NCBI GenBank assembly: GCA_016794785.1
Contig: JAEUHC010000013.1
Coordinates: forward strand, 248,001-312,000
Reading direction: 5' to 3'
Source: Opitutaceae bacterium
GTDB taxonomy: Bacteria > Verrucomicrobiota > Verrucomicrobiia > Opitutales > Opitutaceae
DNA: 64,000 bases
Shown here: piece by piece, positions 22,335 through 31,235 of the stretch
Position numbering within the stretch: position 1 is the first letter of the stretch
Layout: the number at the start of each line of letters is the position of its first letter
Notes under the pieces: generated by a model
Seen by the model: the letters and a program-made list of their open reading frames with translations, nothing else
Told to the model about the DNA's origin: nothing
The model's database searches: none
Program-made: the position numbers and the translations under genes

Positions 22335-24107
22335 ATGAGTCTTGCCCGCCTCCACCCCAGCGCACTGCCTCGTCGCATGCCCCGCCTCCTGCTCCCCGTC
22401 GCGCTGGCGCTTGCCCTTCCGCTCGCCGCGCCCGCCCAAGTGGATCGCCTCAACGGCCGCGCCTTCGCCACGCGTTCCCCCGTTCTCGCGCAGCACGGCA
22501 TGGTCTGCACCAGCCACCCGCTCGCCTCGCAGATCGGGCTCGACGTGCTCAAGGCCGGCGGCTCCGCCGTCGATGCCGCGATCGCCGCCAACGCCGCGCT
22601 CGGCCTCATGGAGCCCACCGGCAACGGCCTCGGCGGCGATCTCTTCGCCATCGTGTGGGACGCGCAGGGGAAAAAACTCCACGGCCTCAACGCCTCCGGC
22701 CGCTCGCCGCTCGGCCTCTCGGCCGCCCAGCTCCAGGCCGAGCTCGCGAAGCTCGGCCGCACGACCCTCCCCTCGCGCGGCCTGCTGACCGTCTCCGTGC
22801 CCGGCGCGGTGGACGGCTGGTTTGAGCTGCACGGAAAATTCGGCCGGCTGCCGATGCGCGACGTGCTCGCGCCCGCGATCCGCTACGCCGAGGAGGGTTT
22901 TGCCGTCACGCAGTTCATCGCCCACCTCTGGGACCGCGAGGTCCGGGCCGCGCAGGCGGAGCGGCCGCCGGGCGCGATCCTCGAGGTCTTCGCGCCCGGC
23001 GGGCGCGCGCCGCGCGAGGGTGAGATTTTCCGCAACCCCGGCCTCGCGCGCACGCTGCGCGCCCTCGCCGCCGGCGGCCGCGACGCCTTCTACCGCGGCG
23101 CCATCGCCGACGAGACCGACGCCTTCATGCGCGCGCACGGCGGCTGGCTGCGCCGGATCGATTTTGAAAAGCACACGTCCACGTGGGTCGATCCCGTGTC
23201 GGTCAACTACCGCGGCTACGATGTCTATGAGCTGCCGCCCAACTCGCAGGGCATCGCCGCGCTCCAGATGCTGAACATCCTCGAGGGCCACGATCTCGCC
23301 AAGCTCGGCTTCAACTCGCCCGAGACGCTCCACCTCATGATCGAGGCCAAGAAGCTCGCGTTCGAGGACCGCGCGAAATTCTACGCCGATCCCGCCTTTG
23401 CAAAAATCCCCCTCGCCGGCCTCCTCGCCAAGGACTACGCCGCCGCGCGCCGCCGGCTCATCGATCCCGCGCGCGCCGCGCTCGCCTACGACGCCGGCAA
23501 CCCCGCGCTCGAACGCGGCGACACGATCTACCTCTGCACCGCCGACGCCGCGGGCAACATGGTCTCGCTCATCCAAAGCAACTACTGGAACCTCGGCTCG
23601 CTCATCGCCGTGCCCGGCCACGGCTTCGGCCTGCAGAACCGCGGCGTGATGTTCGTGACGCACGACCCCGCGCACGCCAACGCCTACGCGCCCGGCAAGC
23701 GGCCGTTCCAGACCATCATCCCCGGCTTCGTGATGAAGGACGGCCAGCCGTGGCTGGCGTTCGGCGTGATGGGCGGCGCGATGCAGCCTCAGGGCCACGT
23801 GCAGGTGCTCGTGAACCAAATCGACTTCGGCATGAACGTGCAGGAGGCCGGCGACGCCGCGCGCTGGGTCCACGAAGGCTCCTCCAACTTCGACCTGCCC
23901 AAGATGCGCGACGGCGGCTTTGTGCGGCTCGAACGCGGCGTGCCCTACGAGTCGGTGCGCGCCCTCCTCGCCCGAGGGCACGACGTGCGCGCCGGCACGC
24001 CCACCGACGGCTTCGGCGGCTACCAAGCCATCCGCTGGGACCCGGTGAACAAGGTTTACTGGGGCGCGAGCGAGGGCCGGAAGGACGGCGCCGCGATGGG
24101 GTATTGA
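22335..24107 (+). CDS. ggt: Gamma-glutamyltransferase (Ntn hydrolase), exported
   Basis: A 590-residue gamma-glutamyltranspeptidase-family protein. After a signal peptide (MPRLLLPVALALALPLAAPAQ from the second ATG at 22377) come GLDVLKAGGSAVDAAIAANAALGLMEPTGNGLGGDLFAIVWD and TVSVPGAVDGWFELHGKFG, both family hallmarks. The autoprocessing site is the Thr of ERGDTIYLCTADAAGNMVSLIQSNY, where the large and small subunits would be cut apart. The small-subunit ending is TDGFGGYQAIRWDPVNKVYWGASEGRKDG. It likely acts in the periplasm on gamma-glutamyl peptides such as glutathione, though the branch also contains cephalosporin acylase-like members. Confidence 0.9.
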   Translation: MSLARLHPSALPRRMPRLLLPVALALALPLAAPAQVDRLNGRAFATRSPVLAQHGMVCTSHPLASQIGLDVLKAGGSAVDAAIAANAALGLMEPTGNGLGGDLFAIVWDAQGKKLHGLNASGRSPLGLSAAQLQAELAKLGRTTLPSRGLLTVSVPGAVDGWFELHGKFGRLPMRDVLAPAIRYAEEGFAVTQFIAHLWDREVRAAQAERPPGAILEVFAPGGRAPREGEIFRNPGLARTLRALAAGGRDAFYRGAIADETDAFMRAHGGWLRRIDFEKHTSTWVDPVSVNYRGYDVYELPPNSQGIAALQMLNILEGHDLAKLGFNSPETLHLMIEAKKLAFEDRAKFYADPAFAKIPLAGLLAKDYAAARRRLIDPARAALAYDAGNPALERGDTIYLCTADAAGNMVSLIQSNYWNLGSLIAVPGHGFGLQNRGVMFVTHDPAHANAYAPGKRPFQTIIPGFVMKDGQPWLAFGVMGGAMQPQGHVQVLVNQIDFGMNVQEAGDAARWVHEGSSNFDLPKMRDGGFVRLERGVPYESVRALLARGHDVRAGTPTDGFGGYQAIRWDPVNKVYWGASEGRKDGAAMGY

Positions 24108-24125
24108 GGCGCCGCCCGCTTCGCC

Positions 24126-25094
24126 TCACCGCGCAATCACGCGCGGATCGATCCCTTTTCCCAGCTCGAAGGTCTGCCCGACGGCGCCGACCACGCACCG
24201 CGCCCGGTCCAGGCCGATCTCGGCACGGAAACGCCACACCGTCTCGATCCCCGTGCAATGCGCCCCGATGAAGTGATCGACGCCAAACTCGCGCAGCTTG
24301 CCCGTCGTCCACGCCAGCGTCTCCTCACTCGCGTGCAGCAGATGGATGCCGCCGATCAGCGCATGCACGCGCGCGGGCCGCACCGTGGCGCGGGCGTGCT
24401 CAATGATGTTGACGATACCCGCGTGGCCGCAGCCCGTCACAATCACGAGGCCCGGCCCGGCGTCGATGATGAGCGCCATGTCGTCGGCGACAGTATCCTC
24501 ACGCTCACCAGCCGCGGAGACCACGCGCATGTCGCCGCTCCAGTTGCGCTCGGGATGCTTGCGCGGCACGGAACCGGTGAGCCACACGCCCGGCTGCAAC
24601 TCCACCGCGCGCTCATGCACGATGAACTTTCCGCCGGTCCCCTCATATTGGGGCCGCGTGGCGATCATGCGGTTCAGCTCCACGCGCGGCGGCGTGCCGA
24701 ACCGCGAGTCGAAAAATCCCGCCGCCACATGCGCACGGCCGAGCGCCGCGGGATTCTTCGCCATCGCCTCGCGCCGCAGCGTCATGAACCCGCCGATGTG
24801 ATCCCAGTGCCAGTGGCTCAGCACCACGTCGGTCACGTCGGCGAGCGAGAGCTTCAGGGTCTGGAGATTTTTCTGCACGACGTCGATCTTCGCGCCGGTG
24901 TCGAAGAGGATCTTTTTCCCGTCCGCCTCGACGAGCGCCGCAAAGCCCCACTCGCCCAGCTCGTCGCCATCCGCCAGCATCGTCGAGAGCACGGTGATTT
25001 TCAGCGCGCGCACCGCTGATCGCTCCGCGGCGGGCACCGCCACCGGAATCGCCATCGCCAAGCCGAGGAGGAGGGCTTTGAGTGTCGTCATCAT
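24126..25094 (-). CDS. Exported metallo-beta-lactamase-fold hydrolase
   Basis: A 322-residue MBL-fold protein with a signal peptide (MMTTLKALLLGLAMAIPVAVPAA). The metal motif is HWHWDH in DVVLSHWHWDHIGGF, with further ligands in VIVTGCGHAGIVNIIEHA and IGGIHLLHASEE. The order resembles the group around dihydropterin-6-methyl-(ribofuranosyl)aminobenzene-phosphate synthase-like hydrolases (F-D-T-G at LFDTGAKIDVVQKN). The ATG at 25094 starts the signal peptide. It is divergent from the serine hydrolase with 49 bases between starts, so both promoters must overlap. Confidence 0.85.
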   Translation of the reverse strand: MMTTLKALLLGLAMAIPVAVPAAERSAVRALKITVLSTMLADGDELGEWGFAALVEADGKKILFDTGAKIDVVQKNLQTLKLSLADVTDVVLSHWHWDHIGGFMTLRREAMAKNPAALGRAHVAAGFFDSRFGTPPRVELNRMIATRPQYEGTGGKFIVHERAVELQPGVWLTGSVPRKHPERNWSGDMRVVSAAGEREDTVADDMALIIDAGPGLVIVTGCGHAGIVNIIEHARATVRPARVHALIGGIHLLHASEETLAWTTGKLREFGVDHFIGAHCTGIETVWRFRAEIGLDRARCVVGAVGQTFELGKGIDPRVIAR

Positions 25095-25143
25095 GCGGCC
25101 CGTCCTGTCGCGCCGCGCCTCCGCCCGCAACGCCCTTTTCCCG

Positions 25144-26709
25144 ATGAAGTCCGCCGCCCTGCTGCTCCTGCTCACGCTTGTCCTCCGCGCCGCCGCGGCC
25201 GACGCCGCCTCACCCAACGCCTACGCCCCGCCGCGCTTCGCCGATCCCGAGCGGCGCGCGCGGCTCGAGGCGCTGCTCCCGGAGATCGACCGCGAGTTTC
25301 GCGACTACGCGGCGAAGAAAAACTACCCCGGCCTCGTCTGGGGCCTCGTGCTCGACGAGGCGCTCGTCCACACCGGCGCCGTCGGCTTTGCGAACGTCGA
25401 AAAGAAAATCCCCGCCGCGGCCGACACGCGTTTCCGCATCGCGTCGATGACGAAGAGCTTCACCGCCCTCGCGATCCTCCAGCTCCGCGACGCCGGCAAA
25501 CTCGCGCTCGACGAGCCCGTTTCCCGCCACGTGCCCGCGCTCGCGCGCACCGCGCCGCTCACCACCGACGCCCCCGCGATCACGATCCGCCACCTGCTCG
25601 CGATGAGCCCCGGCTTCCCCGAGGACAATCCGTGGGGCGACCGCCAGCTCGCCGACACCGTCCCCGAACTCGAGGCGTTTCTCCGCGACGGCCTCGCGAT
25701 TTCCAACGTGCCCGGCGTCGCCTTCGAATACAGCAACCTCGCCTACGCGCTCCTCGGCCAAATCATCACGCACGTCTCCGGCCAGCCCTACCAGCGCTTC
25801 ATCACGGAAAAAATCCTCCGCCCGCTCGGGATGAACGCCACGGTGTGGGAGTTTTCCGAAGTGCCCGCCGCCAAGCTCGCCCTCGGCTATCGCAACCGCG
25901 ACGCCGCCGTCGCCGCGCCCGGCGCGTGGGAGCTCGAGCCGTTGTTGCATGACGGCACCTACGGCGCGATGGGCGGCCTGCTCACAACGATGGACGACTT
26001 CGCCCGCTACGCCGCGCTGCACCTCGCCTCGTGGCCGCCGCGCAGCGATCCCGAGCATGCGATCGCCCGCCGCGCGACGCTGCGCGAGATGCACCTGCCC
26101 GCGATGTTCTCGGGTCTGGCCGCGCAGGCCAAGGCCCTCGACGGCAGCCCCCAGCCCCTCGTCAACGCCTACGGCTTCGGCCTCGGCTGGACGTTCGACA
26201 GCCGCGGAGTCGTGCGCGTCGGCCACAGCGGCGGCCTGCCGGGCTTCGGCAGCAACTGGCGTTTCTACCCCGAGCACGGTTTCGCCGTGATCTCCTTCGC
26301 CAACCTCACCTACGCCGGCACCGGCGCCGTCAACGCCAAGGTGGCCGACCTGCTCATCGAGAAGGCCAAACTCCCGCGCCGCACCTTCCCGCCGTCGCCC
26401 ATCCTCGCCACGCGCACCGCGCAGGTCGCGCAACTCGTGCAATCATGGGACGCCGGGCTCGCCGAAAAAATCGTCGCCGAGAATTTCTTCCCGGATCGCT
26501 CGCTCGATTCGTGGCGCGCGCACGCGCGCGAGACGCTCGCCAAGCTCGGCGCCGTGAAGTCCGTCGGCTCCATCGTGCCGGAGAACCAGCTCCGCGGCAC
26601 CTTCCCGCTCGTCGGCGAGCGCGGCCGCGTGGAGGTTTTCTTCACGCTCACGCCGGAGAAAGATCCCCGCGTGCAAGAGCTGCGGCTCACGTTCGTCCCG
26701 AAGCCCTGA
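25144..26709 (+). CDS. Exported serine hydrolase, class C beta-lactamase/D-aminopeptidase family
   Basis: A 521-residue penicillin-binding-protein-like hydrolase. A signal peptide (MKSAALLLLLTLVLRAAAADA) precedes the beta-lactamase domain with the SxxK motif SMTK in FRIASMTKSFTALAILQL, the YxN motif in FEYSNLAYALLGQII, and the HSGGLPGFGSNW segment taking the place of KTG. A C-terminal domain of about 110 residues (LVQSWDAGLAEKIVAENFF) is of the type that accompanies esterase or peptidase members. It acts in the periplasm; whether the substrate is a peptide, a lactam or an ester is unknown. Confidence 0.88.
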   Translation: MKSAALLLLLTLVLRAAAADAASPNAYAPPRFADPERRARLEALLPEIDREFRDYAAKKNYPGLVWGLVLDEALVHTGAVGFANVEKKIPAAADTRFRIASMTKSFTALAILQLRDAGKLALDEPVSRHVPALARTAPLTTDAPAITIRHLLAMSPGFPEDNPWGDRQLADTVPELEAFLRDGLAISNVPGVAFEYSNLAYALLGQIITHVSGQPYQRFITEKILRPLGMNATVWEFSEVPAAKLALGYRNRDAAVAAPGAWELEPLLHDGTYGAMGGLLTTMDDFARYAALHLASWPPRSDPEHAIARRATLREMHLPAMFSGLAAQAKALDGSPQPLVNAYGFGLGWTFDSRGVVRVGHSGGLPGFGSNWRFYPEHGFAVISFANLTYAGTGAVNAKVADLLIEKAKLPRRTFPPSPILATRTAQVAQLVQSWDAGLAEKIVAENFFPDRSLDSWRAHARETLAKLGAVKSVGSIVPENQLRGTFPLVGERGRVEVFFTLTPEKDPRVQELRLTFVPKP

Positions 26710-26734
26710 CTCACCCACCACGCACCCTCGGCTT

Positions 26735-26784
26735 GTTCTCCCCGTCTCTCTGTCTCTCCATCTCTCCCTCTTCCCCCGTCCACC
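26735..26784 (+). other. Polypyrimidine leader before the sulfatase gene
   Basis: About 50 bases composed almost only of C and T (runs of TCTCTC and TCCC) lead directly to the sulfatase ATG. A Shine-Dalgarno cannot exist in such a tract, so initiation must use another mode or a poorly structured leader. Confidence 0.6.
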
Positions 26785-26785
26785 C

Positions 26786-28411
26786 ATGCGCACCCTCCGC
26801 CTCCTCGCCCTCGCCATCCTCCTCACCTCCGCCGCGCAAGCCGCCGCGCCGCGCTGGAACATCCTCTTTGTCTTCGCCGACGACTGGGGCCGCTACGCCT
26901 CCGTTTACGCCGGCCTCGACGGCAAGCCGTCCATCAACGACGCGATCAAGACGCCGCACGTGGATCGCATCGCGCGCGAGGGCGTCGCCTTTCGGCGCGC
27001 GTTCGTCAATGCGCCCTCCTGCACGCCGTGCCGCAGCTCGCTCCTCTCCGGCCGCTACTTTTTCAACACCGGCCGCGCCGCGATTCTCCAGGGCGCCGTG
27101 TGGGACGAAAAAATCCCCAGCTTCCCGCTGCTGCTCCGCGACGCCGGCTACCACATCGGCAAGAGCTACAAGGTCTGGAGCCCCGGCACGCCGGCCGACG
27201 CACCGTTCGGCGGCCAACAGCACGCCTACGAAAAGTCCGGCCGCGCCCCGAACAATTTTTCCGAGGAAGCCACCGATCGCGTCGCCAAGGGCCTGACCGT
27301 CGCCGCCGCGCGCGAGGAAATTCTCGCGCAGGTGCGCGGCAATTTCGACGCGTTCCTCGCCGACCGGAAGCCCGGCCAGCCCTGGCACTATTTCTTCGGC
27401 ACCACCACCACCCACCGCAAATGGATCAAGGGCTCCGGCAAAAAACTCTGGGGCATCGAGCCCGACGCGCTGAAGGGCAAGCTCCCCGCCTTCTATCCCG
27501 ACGTGCCCGAGATCCGCGAAGACATCGCCGATTACCTCGGCGAGTGCCAGGCCGTCGATGCCTACCTGGGTGTGCTCCGCGCGCGCCTCGAAGCCGCGGG
27601 CGAGCTCGACCGCACGCTCATCGTCCTCAGCGGCGACCACGGCATGCCCGGCGTGCCCTCCGGCAAGTGCAACCTCTACGACCACGGCACCGCCGTCCCG
27701 CTCGTCATGCGCGTGCCCGGCGGCAAGCCCGGCCGCGTCGTGGACGACTTCGTCTGCCTCCCCGACCTCGCGCCCACCTTCATGGAGATCGGCGGCGCGC
27801 CCGTCCCCGCCGGCCTCTACGGCCGCTCATTGCTCAACGTCCTACGCTCTGATCGCTCCGGCCAGGTCGAGGCCGACCGCACCTGGGTCATCACCGGCCG
27901 CGAGCGCCACGTCGAGGATGCGCGCGCGGGCTACCTGCCCTACCCGATGCGCGCGCTGCGCACCAAGGACTTCATCTACATCCGCAATTTCGCGCCCGAC
28001 CGCACGCCGATGGGCGACAACGGCACGGCGCTCACCAGCAGCCAAGATGTGCTGGAGAACACCACCCGGGTGGGCCTCTCCGACATGGACGGGAGCCCCA
28101 CCAAGGCCTGGCTCATCGCCCACCGCGACGACCCCCAGTGGAAATGGCACTACGAGCACGCCTTCGGCCGCCGCCCCGCCGAGGAACTCTACGACCTGCG
28201 CACCGATCCCGATCAGGTGAAGAACGTCGCCGCCGATCCAGCCTACGCGCAGACCAAGGCCGAGATGGGCGCGCGCCTGATGAAGACTCTCATCGAGGCC
28301 AAGGATCCGCGCGTGACAGGCGACGGCCAGACCTTCGACCGCCCGCCCTTCAGCGGCCCCCTCCCCGGCGTCGACAGCGGGAAGAAGAAGAACCCGAAGA
28401 AGGCACAGTGA
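26786..28411 (+). CDS. Exported sulfatase (formylglycine type)
   Basis: A 541-residue arylsulfatase-family enzyme with a signal peptide (MRTLRLLALAILLTSAAQA). The metal site begins ILFVFADDWGRYAS. The formylglycine motif is CTPCR (Cys79 to Arg83) in NAPSCTPCRSSLLSGRYFF, so maturation by a formylglycine-generating enzyme is expected; none is in the window. LIVLSGDHGMPGVPSGKCNLYDHGTAVPLVMRVPGG supplies later metal and sulfate ligands. Sulfatases of this type remove sulfate from polysaccharides. The gene ends in a Lys-rich tail and a strong hairpin terminator. Confidence 0.92.
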   Translation: MRTLRLLALAILLTSAAQAAAPRWNILFVFADDWGRYASVYAGLDGKPSINDAIKTPHVDRIAREGVAFRRAFVNAPSCTPCRSSLLSGRYFFNTGRAAILQGAVWDEKIPSFPLLLRDAGYHIGKSYKVWSPGTPADAPFGGQQHAYEKSGRAPNNFSEEATDRVAKGLTVAAAREEILAQVRGNFDAFLADRKPGQPWHYFFGTTTTHRKWIKGSGKKLWGIEPDALKGKLPAFYPDVPEIREDIADYLGECQAVDAYLGVLRARLEAAGELDRTLIVLSGDHGMPGVPSGKCNLYDHGTAVPLVMRVPGGKPGRVVDDFVCLPDLAPTFMEIGGAPVPAGLYGRSLLNVLRSDRSGQVEADRTWVITGRERHVEDARAGYLPYPMRALRTKDFIYIRNFAPDRTPMGDNGTALTSSQDVLENTTRVGLSDMDGSPTKAWLIAHRDDPQWKWHYEHAFGRRPAEELYDLRTDPDQVKNVAADPAYAQTKAEMGARLMKTLIEAKDPRVTGDGQTFDRPPFSGPLPGVDSGKKKNPKKAQ

Positions 28412-28413
28412 CA

Positions 28414-28471
28414 TGTAGGGCCCGAGCTTGCTCGGGCCTTTTTCCTCAACGGCCTGAGCAAGCTCTGGTCC
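28414..28471. terminator. Rho-independent terminator built from a GTAG-headed palindrome
   Basis: An 8-bp stem GGCCCGAG/CTCGGGCC (28419-28426 with 28431-28438), loop CTTG, followed by five T residues. GTAG directly precedes the stem, as in the other REP-like elements. A second, opposite-facing imperfect copy (GGCCTGAGCAAGCTCTGGTCC, in part) follows at 28451-28471, close to the 3' end of the convergent gene. Confidence 0.8.
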
Positions 28472-28481
28472 TCCCGCGCGC

Positions 28482-29588
28482 TCACCGCTCCCACACCTTC
28501 ACCGAGGTGATCCGCGGAAACGATCCCGGCAGGCGCGCCCACGTGTCGCCGTCGTCGCGCGAGTAAAACAACTCGCCGCCGGTCGTGCCCAGGTAGATGC
28601 CGCCCGGCGTGAGCGTGTCGGCCGCCATCGCGTCGCGCAGCACGCCCACAAAGTGCTCCTTCTGCGGCAGGCCCTTCGTGAGCGCCCGCCACGCGCGGCC
28701 CCGCGCGCGGTTGCGCCAGACTTTCAGCGCGCCGTCGGGCACCACGCGGTTAGTGTCCGCCAGCAGCGGCACCACGAAAAGATCTCCCCGCGCCGTCGCC
28801 GCCATCGGGAAGCCGAACTCGTGCGGCATCCCGGTGGAGATGCGCGTCCAGGTGTCCGCCGCATCATCCGACACAAACACGCCGCCGTGATACTGCATCG
28901 CCAGCGCACCCGGCCGCAGCGGATCGAGCACGAGCTTGTGGACGCAGCGGCCCGCCTCCTCGTCCTTGATGAAGTCGGGCGCGGGGTTAGGCAGGTTGCG
29001 GTTGCAGAGCGCCCACGACTCGCCGCCGTCCTCCGTGCGCAGCACGCCCGCGGCCGAGATGCCCACCCACATTCGCCGCGCATCCGCCGGATCGACCACG
29101 ATCGAGTGCAGGCAGAGCCCGCCGAACCCCGGCATCCAGCGTGGGCGCGACGGGTGCCGCGTGAGGCTCTTGAGCTCTGTCCACGTCTCGCCATCGTCGC
29201 GGCTCACGAAGAGCGCCGCATCGTCCACGCCGGCGAACCACGTGCCCGGCTCCGAGGCGTGCCCCGGCACGATCTGCCAGATGTGCTTCAGCTCGGCCTT
29301 CACGCCTTTCGTGCTCTTCGCGAATTTCGGATCGCGCTTCACGCCGCGCCACGTCGCGCCGAGATCATCGGAGATGCGGATCGTCGGCCCGTGCATGAAA
29401 TGCCCCGTGCCCGCGAGGATGCGCCCGCGCCGCGTGTCGCCGCAGAGCGCGAAGATTTCCCAGCCGCCGAGGTGCGGCCCGGTGAGCGTCCACTTTTCGC
29501 GGCGCTCGTCGCCGTGGTAGAGAAAGACGCCCTTCACCGTGCCGACGAGGAGCGTGAGTTTACGGGCGGGGGCTTTGCCGGCGGCCAT
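28482..29588 (-). CDS. Asp-box (BNR) beta-propeller protein, photosystem-stability/glycosidase-like fold
   Basis: A 368-residue propeller with at least five Asp boxes: SDDLGATW, SRDDGETW, TEDGGESW, SDDAADTW and SRDDGDTW, evenly spaced. This is the VPS10/sortilin-like and BNR-glycosidase type of propeller. No signal peptide is seen from the ATG at 29588 (MAAGKAPARKLTLLVGTVKG), so it may be cytoplasmic. Closely similar proteins are usually annotated as exo-alpha-sialidase or WD40/YVTN-like, without proven activity. It converges on the sulfatase gene and its terminator. Confidence 0.75.
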   Translation of the reverse strand: MAAGKAPARKLTLLVGTVKGVFLYHGDERREKWTLTGPHLGGWEIFALCGDTRRGRILAGTGHFMHGPTIRISDDLGATWRGVKRDPKFAKSTKGVKAELKHIWQIVPGHASEPGTWFAGVDDAALFVSRDDGETWTELKSLTRHPSRPRWMPGFGGLCLHSIVVDPADARRMWVGISAAGVLRTEDGGESWALCNRNLPNPAPDFIKDEEAGRCVHKLVLDPLRPGALAMQYHGGVFVSDDAADTWTRISTGMPHEFGFPMAATARGDLFVVPLLADTNRVVPDGALKVWRNRARGRAWRALTKGLPQKEHFVGVLRDAMAADTLTPGGIYLGTTGGELFYSRDDGDTWARLPGSFPRITSVKVWER

Positions 29589-29635
29589 AAGCCACGAAAC
29601 GAATTTCGCCCTCCGCACGCGAGCCGTTTTCCCGT

Positions 29636-29676
29636 GTGACCCTGTCACGGCTTGACCAAGGTGTAACCGGTGACAC
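29636..29676. promoter_or_regulatory. Two palindromic operator-like sites upstream of the Phd/PIN pair
   Basis: Site 1 is GTGAC-CCT-GTCAC (29636-29648), a perfect 5-bp palindrome. Site 2 is GTGTAACCGGTGACAC (29661-29676), palindromic except for one pair. A TTGACC that could serve as -35 lies between them (29652-29657). Phd-family antitoxins commonly bind paired palindromes overlapping their own promoter, so these are good candidates for the autoregulatory operator. Confidence 0.6.
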
Positions 29677-29686
29677 CTTCGCCCGC

Positions 29687-29920
29687 GTGAAGACGATTTC
29701 GATCAAGCAGCTCCACGCGCGCACGGGCCACTGGGTGCGCAGCGCGAAGAAGCAGCCCATCGTCGTCACTGACCGCGGGGAAAAAATCGCCACGCTTCAG
29801 CCGCATGTCGCCGAGACCCGGCCGGCCGCGGTGATCGACTGGGCCGCCCGCAAAAAATGGATGCCCGTCAGCTCCGCCGACTCCACGGTCTTCATCTCCG
29901 AAGGTCGCGACGGGCGATGA
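29687..29920 (+). CDS. Phd/YefM-family antitoxin
   Basis: A 77-residue antitoxin. From GTG at 29687 the protein reads VKTISIKQLHARTGHWVRSAKK, then QPIVVTDRGEKIATLQP, the classic Phd/YefM DNA-binding fold. The C-terminal part (AAVIDWAARKKWMP) is the toxin-binding tail. It overlaps the PIN toxin start by four bases. The GTG was chosen because upstream codons run through the operator palindromes. Confidence 0.85.
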   Translation: MKTISIKQLHARTGHWVRSAKKQPIVVTDRGEKIATLQPHVAETRPAAVIDWAARKKWMPVSSADSTVFISEGRDGR

Positions 29921-30363
29921 CCTACTGGGATACATCCTATCTGGCCAAGCTCTACGTGCACGAGGCCGGAGCGGAGCAAGTGCAGCAGACGTTCGCCCAC
30001 CAAGGCGGGTTCGTGTGCGCCGATCACGGCCGGCTCGAATTGATGACCGCGTTCAAGCGCCACCAGCGCGAGGGTCTGTTGACTGCCGCCCAGCTGAAGA
30101 TGCTCTGGAGCCGCCACGAGCAGGATCTGGAGGAGGGCCTCATCCGCTATTTGCCGCTGCCCGCCACCTTGGTCGATCAAGCCTGCCGGATCGTTGCGCA
30201 GCTCCCGCCCGCCGTCTTCCTCCGCGCCGCCGATGCGCTCCATCTCGCCTGCGCGAGCGACGCCGGCCTGAAGGAAATCTACAGCCACGATCGCCATCTG
30301 CTCGCCGCCGCGCCCCACTTCGGCCTCAAGGGTCTCGACATCATTTCTCCGAAATCAAAATGA
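29917..30363 (+). CDS. PIN-domain toxin (VapC-like ribonuclease)
   Basis: A 148-residue PIN-domain protein. The acidic active site is assembled from the Asp in MTYWDTSYLAKLYV, the Glu in HGRLELMTAFKRH, the Asp in RAADALHLACA and the Asp in IYSHDRHLLAAA. Such toxins cleave tRNA or rRNA. It is translationally coupled to the Phd-like antitoxin (ATGA) and, unusually, its own stop overlaps the start of a metabolic gene of the fumarylacetoacetase family. Confidence 0.9.
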   Translation: MTYWDTSYLAKLYVHEAGAEQVQQTFAHQGGFVCADHGRLELMTAFKRHQREGLLTAAQLKMLWSRHEQDLEEGLIRYLPLPATLVDQACRIVAQLPPAVFLRAADALHLACASDAGLKEIYSHDRHLLAAAPHFGLKGLDIISPKSK

Positions 30364-31163
30364 AGATCATCCGCCACCTCACCCCCACCGGCCCCGCCTA
30401 CGCCGCCCTCCAGGACGACGGCTCCGCCCGCGAAATCACCGGCGACCTCTACGGCGACTTCCGCGTCACGGATCGCACCGTCACGCCGGGCAAGCTGCTC
30501 GCGCCGGTCGTCCCGGTTTTCCTCCCCTGCATCGGCCTCAACTACAAGCGCCACGCCGCCGAGAGCAACCAACCGCCGCCGCCCTACCCCGTCCTCTTCA
30601 TCAAGAACCCCGCGAGCGCGCAAAACCCCGGCGACCCCATCGAGCTGCCCGTGAAGCTCCCGAGCACCTCCGTGGACTACGAGTGCGAGCTCGCCGTCGT
30701 GATCGGCAAGCGCTGCAAAAACGCCACGCGCGCCAACGCCCTCGACTTCGTCCTCGGCTACACCTGCGCCAACGACGTCTCCGCCCGCGACTGGCAGCGC
30801 AACGGCGGCGGCGGCCAGTGGTGCCGCGGCAAGACCTTCGACACCTTCGCCCCCCTCGGCCCCGTGCTCGTGACGCGCGACGAGATCCCGAATCCCAACA
30901 AGCTCCGCATCCGCACCATCCTCAACGGCGAGACGCTCCAGGACTGGAACACCGACGACATGATATTCGATGTGCCCGCGATCATCGAGTTCCTCAGCGC
31001 GAGCACCACGCTCCTGCCCGGCACCGTGATTCTCACCGGCACGCCCCACGGCGTCGGCTTCGCGCGCACCCCGCCCGTCTGGCTGAAAGCCGGCGACACC
31101 TGCACGATCGACATCGAGAAGATCGGCGCGCTCACCAATCCGGTGGTGAACGAGAAAGTGTAG
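30360..31163 (+). CDS. Fumarylacetoacetate hydrolase-family protein
   Basis: A 267-residue FAH-fold enzyme. IGLNYKRHAAESNQPPPPYPVLFIKNP opens the catalytic region; the metal ligands lie in VDYECELAVVIGKRC and TCANDVSARDWQ, followed by GGQWCRGKTFDTFAPLGP and GTVILTGTPHGVGFAR. Related enzymes hydrolyse or decarboxylate beta-keto acids (fumarylpyruvate, oxaloacetate, HHDD or 2-keto-3-deoxy-fuconate/rhamnonate pathway products). A role in deoxysugar-acid breakdown would fit the sugar-rich neighbourhood but is not proven. Its ATG overlaps the toxin stop (ATGA), so it is translated in one unit with the toxin-antitoxin pair. Confidence 0.88.
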   Translation: MKIIRHLTPTGPAYAALQDDGSAREITGDLYGDFRVTDRTVTPGKLLAPVVPVFLPCIGLNYKRHAAESNQPPPPYPVLFIKNPASAQNPGDPIELPVKLPSTSVDYECELAVVIGKRCKNATRANALDFVLGYTCANDVSARDWQRNGGGGQWCRGKTFDTFAPLGPVLVTRDEIPNPNKLRIRTILNGETLQDWNTDDMIFDVPAIIEFLSASTTLLPGTVILTGTPHGVGFARTPPVWLKAGDTCTIDIEKIGALTNPVVNEKV

Positions 31164-31235
31164 CGCCCCTGCACGAAGAGAGCTGCGCAGCAATGGGTCG
31201 CAGCGCACTTGCCCAAGAATACGGCAGGCCACTCG

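Noticed and set aside
28243..28692. A minus-strand frame continuing the Asp-box gene into the sulfatase
   Set aside because: It crosses the terminator hairpin in a different frame from the recognised Asp-box protein.
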